Assembly (NCBI GenBank): GCA_947498985.1 | Contig: CANMMF010000008.1 | Span: forward strand, 231,988-295,987 | Direction: 5' to 3' | Origin: an uncultured Paracoccaceae bacterium | Lineage (GTDB): Bacteria > Pseudomonadota > Alphaproteobacteria > Rhodobacterales > Rhodobacteraceae | Length of the DNA: 64,000 nucleotides | Part shown: piece after piece, positions 61,429-64,000 of the stretch | How the letters are laid out: each line of letters opens with the position of its first letter | Numbering within the stretch: position 1 is the first letter of the stretch | Notes under the pieces: model-generated | Told to the model about the DNA's origin: nothing | Database searches by the model: none | Seen by the model: only the letters and a program-made list of their open reading frames with translations | Program-made: the position numbers and the translations under genes

Positions 61429-62343
61429 TCAGGCCGATTTGCTCCCTGACTGAGATGTGCGATTGATTGGTTTGCCGACGTAGCCCGTGAACTGGCTGTA
61501 AAGCTCAGTGACTGTTTCCATTCGGGCTTCGACCTTCGGTCCAAGCTCCAGAAAGACGCCGTTGACCAGCAAGTTGGCCAGACTTGCCATCTGGGCGGTT
61601 GATTCCCAGAACTGATTGAATTCGGTCGGGACGACGAACATCTCGTCGACAAGATCACGCCCCCAATCACAGAACGGGTCAGTCACCAGAGTTACCGGAA
61701 TCCCGGTCTTCCTGGCATGTGTTGCCAGATCCCGCGACAGACGCGAGTAGCGGCGCGCCTCGAAAATCACGATGCAGGCCCGGCCCGGATCCGACGCCAG
61801 CACCTCGGCAAAACTGCCGCCCGCAAGATCAAGCACTCGCACGCCGTCTCGCAGATATTGCAACTGATTGACCAGTATCTGCGCCATCCCGCGTTCCGTC
61901 TGGAACCCGACAGCGTAGACATTTTCCGTGGTCGCCAATCGCTTCACGACGCGCGCCCATTCCGGCGTTCGCGCCAACTCGTAGATTGCGACAAGGGCCG
62001 CGACTTCAAGCTCAAGGCCTTTTGCAAGGTGATCTTCCCCGGCAGCCGCGCGCTTGCGCAGATCATGAAGCCGATCGCCGACAAGCCAGGGCTGCTGGCC
62101 GATATCCTGCTTCAGGTGATCCTTGAGGTCCTTGAAGCTCTTGTAGCCGATCGATCTGCAAAAGCGCCCGACGGTCGGCTCACTGACATCGACTTTTGCT
62201 GCCAGGCTTGCCGCGGTTTCGAACGGCAGATTGGACATTTCCGACAACATGAAGTTGGCCAGAATGCGGTCCGCCTTCGACGCAGTTGCAAGGCTGGCCT
62301 TCAGTCGCTCCCGAACCGATGTGCTCAAATCTGAGTTCCCCAT
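61429..62343 (-). CDS. MurR/RpiR family transcriptional regulator
   Basis: A 304-residue regulator with the N-terminal RpiR HTH (SKADRILANFMLSEMSNLPFETAASLAAKVDVSEPTVGRFCRSIGYKSFKDLKDHL) and a C-terminal SIS sugar-isomerase fold (VYAVGFQTERGMAQILVNQLQYL ... ACIVIFEARRYSRLSRDLATHARKTGIPVTLVTD). The SIS domain usually binds a phospho-sugar or amino-sugar ligand. It is transcribed ahead of the Opp operon and is divergent from the D-amino-acid-oxidase-like gene, so it likely controls both. Confidence 0.94.
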   Translation of the reverse strand: MGNSDLSTSVRERLKASLATASKADRILANFMLSEMSNLPFETAASLAAKVDVSEPTVGRFCRSIGYKSFKDLKDHLKQDIGQQPWLVGDRLHDLRKRAAAGEDHLAKGLELEVAALVAIYELARTPEWARVVKRLATTENVYAVGFQTERGMAQILVNQLQYLRDGVRVLDLAGGSFAEVLASDPGRACIVIFEARRYSRLSRDLATHARKTGIPVTLVTDPFCDWGRDLVDEMFVVPTEFNQFWESTAQMASLANLLVNGVFLELGPKVEARMETVTELYSQFTGYVGKPINRTSQSGSKSA

Positions 62344-62356
62344 ACCGACCCCATAT

Positions 62357-62366
62357 GAAAGTTTTC
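62357..62366. promoter_or_regulatory. Candidate RpiR operator half (GAAA-GT-TTTC)
   Basis: GAAA-N2-TTTC lies just upstream of the rpiR start. RpiR-family sites are often GAAA/TTTC palindromes. Together with a second palindrome at 62372-62382 in the same A/T-rich stretch it may form a tandem operator. Confidence 0.45.
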
Positions 62367-62371
62367 TTACA

Positions 62372-62382
62372 TTTTGTCAAAA
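62372..62382. promoter_or_regulatory. Second palindrome in the RpiR promoter
   Basis: TTTTG-T-CAAAA, an exact 5-bp-arm palindrome 5 bases after the previous one. The A/T-richness stands out in a GC-rich region, so this 30-bp block is likely the promoter/operator core between rpiR and the oxidase gene. Confidence 0.4.
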
Positions 62383-62543
62383 GATTTAATTTTTAATGCA
62401 GTATTTAACGCCGCCTTCTGCTAGCTGTCGCTGATCAGATGCCAGGTGGCGATGAGAACCCGCAAGGCTCCGGGCCTGATGGCAACCATTCAACCAGTCG
62501 CGGACCGCTTGACCGGCTGATACAGAACAGGTGGATCCGCTCA

Positions 62544-63698
62544 ATGTACGACTATGCCATCATTGGCGCAGGGATCGCGGGGGCATCGCTGGCTTTCGAA
62601 CTGGCCCAGGTCGGAACTGTCGTGCTGATCGAGGCTGAGAACCAGCCGGGCTACCACAGCACGGGTCGGTCTGCCGCGCTCTACACACCCAATTACGGAA
62701 ACGCCGTCGTGCGTGCGATCAACGCCCACAGTGGGCCGTTCCTGCGCGACCCTCCCGACGGCTTTGCAGAACACCCTCTGCTCACACCGCGTGGATTGCT
62801 GACCATCGCGGTGCAGGGCCAGGAAGAAGCCCTCAAGGCCCTTGTGGCAACTGCCCAGGATCAGACAAGTATTCACGCCGTCTCGCCGTCTGAAGCTCTG
62901 ACGCTCGTGCCGCTGCTCCGGCCGGGTGTTGTGTCGGCCGCCGCTTTTGAGCCGGGCGTCATGGACATAGATGTGGATGCTCTCCACCGGGGCTATCTGC
63001 GATGTTTCAAGACCCTGAACGGGCGCCTTCTTTGTGGTGCCGGCGTGCAGGAGCTGGCCCGGTTGGCGGGCCGATGGCGCATTGCGGTCGCCGATGAACA
63101 CATCGAGGCTGCCGTTGTGGTCAACGCGGCTGGTGCCTGGGCTGACCGGATCGGTGAACTCGCCGGAACAAAGTCGATTGGATTGGTCCCCAAACGTCGC
63201 AGCGCGATCGTGGTGGACGCACCGGCAAGCGTTGAAATCTCAACACTGCCCGCAGTCGATATGGCCGGATCGGAAGCGTATTTCAAACCGGAAGCCAGGC
63301 GCATCATGGCGTCGCTGGGCGACGAAACGCCAACCGAACCCCAGGATGCACAGCCCGAAGAACTTGACATCGCGCTTGCCGCCGATTGGCTTCAACGCCA
63401 CACCACAATCGACATTCGCCGGATAGAGCACAGCTGGGCTGGCCTGCGGTCCTTCGTGTCCGATGGCGCCCCGGTCGTGGGTTTCGACACCGCGGTAGAT
63501 GATTTCTTCTGGCTCGCCGGTCAGGGCGGATATGGAATCATGATGGCCCCGGCTCTCGCGCAGGCTTCCAGCTCTCTGATCCGACACAACCGCCTGCCGA
63601 AAGAATTCGAACGGCGTGGCGTGTCCCAAAGCGCCATCTCTCCAGCGCGTCCTTCGGTGGCGCAGTCTGGATCCGCTGTCGCGTCTTCTTCCGACTGA
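62544..63698 (+). CDS. FAD-dependent oxidoreductase (glycine/D-amino-acid oxidase family)
   Basis: A 384-residue flavoprotein: the dinucleotide motif YAIIGAGIAGASLAFELA at the start, ATG-type NAAGAWADRIGELAG in the middle, and SWAGLRSFVSDGAPVVGFDTAVDDFFWLAGQGGYGIMMAPALAQ near the C-terminus (second FAD contact, GQGGYGI). It oxidises an amino acid or N-methyl amino acid to imine plus H2O2 or reduced acceptor. Start ATG at 62544; upstream codons are not supported. Divergent from rpiR and the peptide importer, suggesting it deals with a residue released from the imported peptide. Confidence 0.92.
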   Translation: MYDYAIIGAGIAGASLAFELAQVGTVVLIEAENQPGYHSTGRSAALYTPNYGNAVVRAINAHSGPFLRDPPDGFAEHPLLTPRGLLTIAVQGQEEALKALVATAQDQTSIHAVSPSEALTLVPLLRPGVVSAAAFEPGVMDIDVDALHRGYLRCFKTLNGRLLCGAGVQELARLAGRWRIAVADEHIEAAVVVNAAGAWADRIGELAGTKSIGLVPKRRSAIVVDAPASVEISTLPAVDMAGSEAYFKPEARRIMASLGDETPTEPQDAQPEELDIALAADWLQRHTTIDIRRIEHSWAGLRSFVSDGAPVVGFDTAVDDFFWLAGQGGYGIMMAPALAQASSSLIRHNRLPKEFERRGVSQSAISPARPSVAQSGSAVASSSD

Positions 63699-63936
63699 TC
63701 AACTCGAGGCTTCGCCGTCGACCGGAATACTACTTCGGAAAGCTGCGGCGCAGTGGTCGCCAGCCTGACAAGAGCCCGCAGCGCGCCTTTTCTGGATGTC
63801 TCAATGGCGGCATTGCCTGCAGGGGTCAGTCATTGGTGCGATCTGCAGCATCGGTCAAAATGGGCTCACTGCCGACCTCGAATGCGGCGCGGCATCGGCA
63901 TGATTTGGAGTGCCAAGCGAGGTTGGAGTAGCCCCC

Positions 63937-64000
63937 TGAAAGTGGTCCACCAACTGGGATAGATTGTCCCGCAAATTGGAGGATCAGCGATGGCTGGAAA
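63937..64000 (+). mobile_element. Possible left end of an insertion sequence, partial
   Basis: TGAAAGTGGTCCACC at 63937 looks like an IS3-type left terminus. It is followed after about 50 bp by GGAGG and an ATG at 63990 (ATG GCT GGA AA...), a strong translation start at the window's last bases. A start beginning MAG(K) is common for IS3-family OrfA proteins, but only 11 bases of coding sequence are visible. Could equally be an ordinary gene. Confidence 0.35.

Noticed and set aside
63753..63962. 69-codon frame MVASLTRARS... near the window end
   Set aside because: No ribosome-binding site, Arg/Trp-rich composition, and it overlaps the probable IS end.
1..64000. CRISPR array or toxin-antitoxin/defence island
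   Set aside because: No regularly spaced direct repeats, Cas-like proteins or restriction/defence motifs were seen. The RHH gene at 6.1-6.5 kb has no toxin partner and sits with hydrolases.

Overview
The window reads as chromosome of a high-GC alphaproteobacterium, most likely a member of the Rhodobacterales (Roseobacter group). The pointers are the order hom - glpX - recJ - tRNA-Glu, the order pcm - tolC - PopZ-like protein, a DUF6280 protein, an arsenosugar-type glycosyltransferase, and very GC-rich third codon positions. The placement rests on recognising families and gene order by eye; nothing was searched.

Layout, 1-37.5 kb (core-like, dense, short gaps). 1-3.7 kb: a catabolic cluster (bicupin, small recombinase-like HTH protein, Rieske oxygenase, SDR) with a divergent IclR regulator. 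3.8-6.5 kb: an operon of a ribbon-helix-helix regulator, a short-chain PHB-depolymerase-type esterase and an N-terminal-nucleophile acyltransferase. 7.4-9.7 kb: a divergent arsR/aquaglyceroporin pair, a truncated or chimeric phosphotransferase coupled to a 47-residue zinc ribbon, and a small secreted protein. 9.9-14.8 kb: tRNA-Glu, recJ, glpX, hom and a lipoprotein. 15-23.5 kb: a TetR regulator with a perfect operator palindrome, a c-type cytochrome, a thioesterase, a DMT transporter, DUF3047, an LDH2-type dehydrogenase, LolD and its permease, a small SDR and a HisC-like aminotransferase. 23.8-31.6 kb: a class V aminotransferase, a phosphatase coupled to an MsbA-like exporter, a glycosyltransferase, YgfZ, a GNAT protein, EF-P, DUF6280 and a membrane protein. 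31.6-37.3 kb: PopZ-like protein, TolC, Pcm, then AI-2E/holin-like/YqjD-like membrane genes.

Layout, 37.5-64 kb (accessory-looking). It starts at tRNA-Cys, followed at once by an AlpA/excisionase-like gene. Then come a LysR-flanked operon with two ChaC-type gamma-glutamylcyclotransferases and an M19 dipeptidase, which together could take glutathione apart; an IS91-type element with a damaged integrase and an interrupted transposase; a class V aminotransferase; and a cluster of a guanidino-modifying enzyme, LysR, amino-acid ABC transporter parts, an M20 carbamoylase/allantoate-type hydrolase and an agmatinase-like ureohydrolase. Last is an RpiR-controlled oligopeptide transporter with an M81 (MlrC-like) peptidase and a divergent D-amino-acid-oxidase-like flavoprotein. 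The window ends at what looks like the edge of another insertion sequence. Three long intergenic gaps carry diverged copies of one dispersed repeat.

No CRISPR array, prophage block or defence island was seen. The most interesting items are the PopZ-like scaffold, the glutathione-breakdown operon, the guanidino/ureido cluster, and the double damage to the IS91 element.
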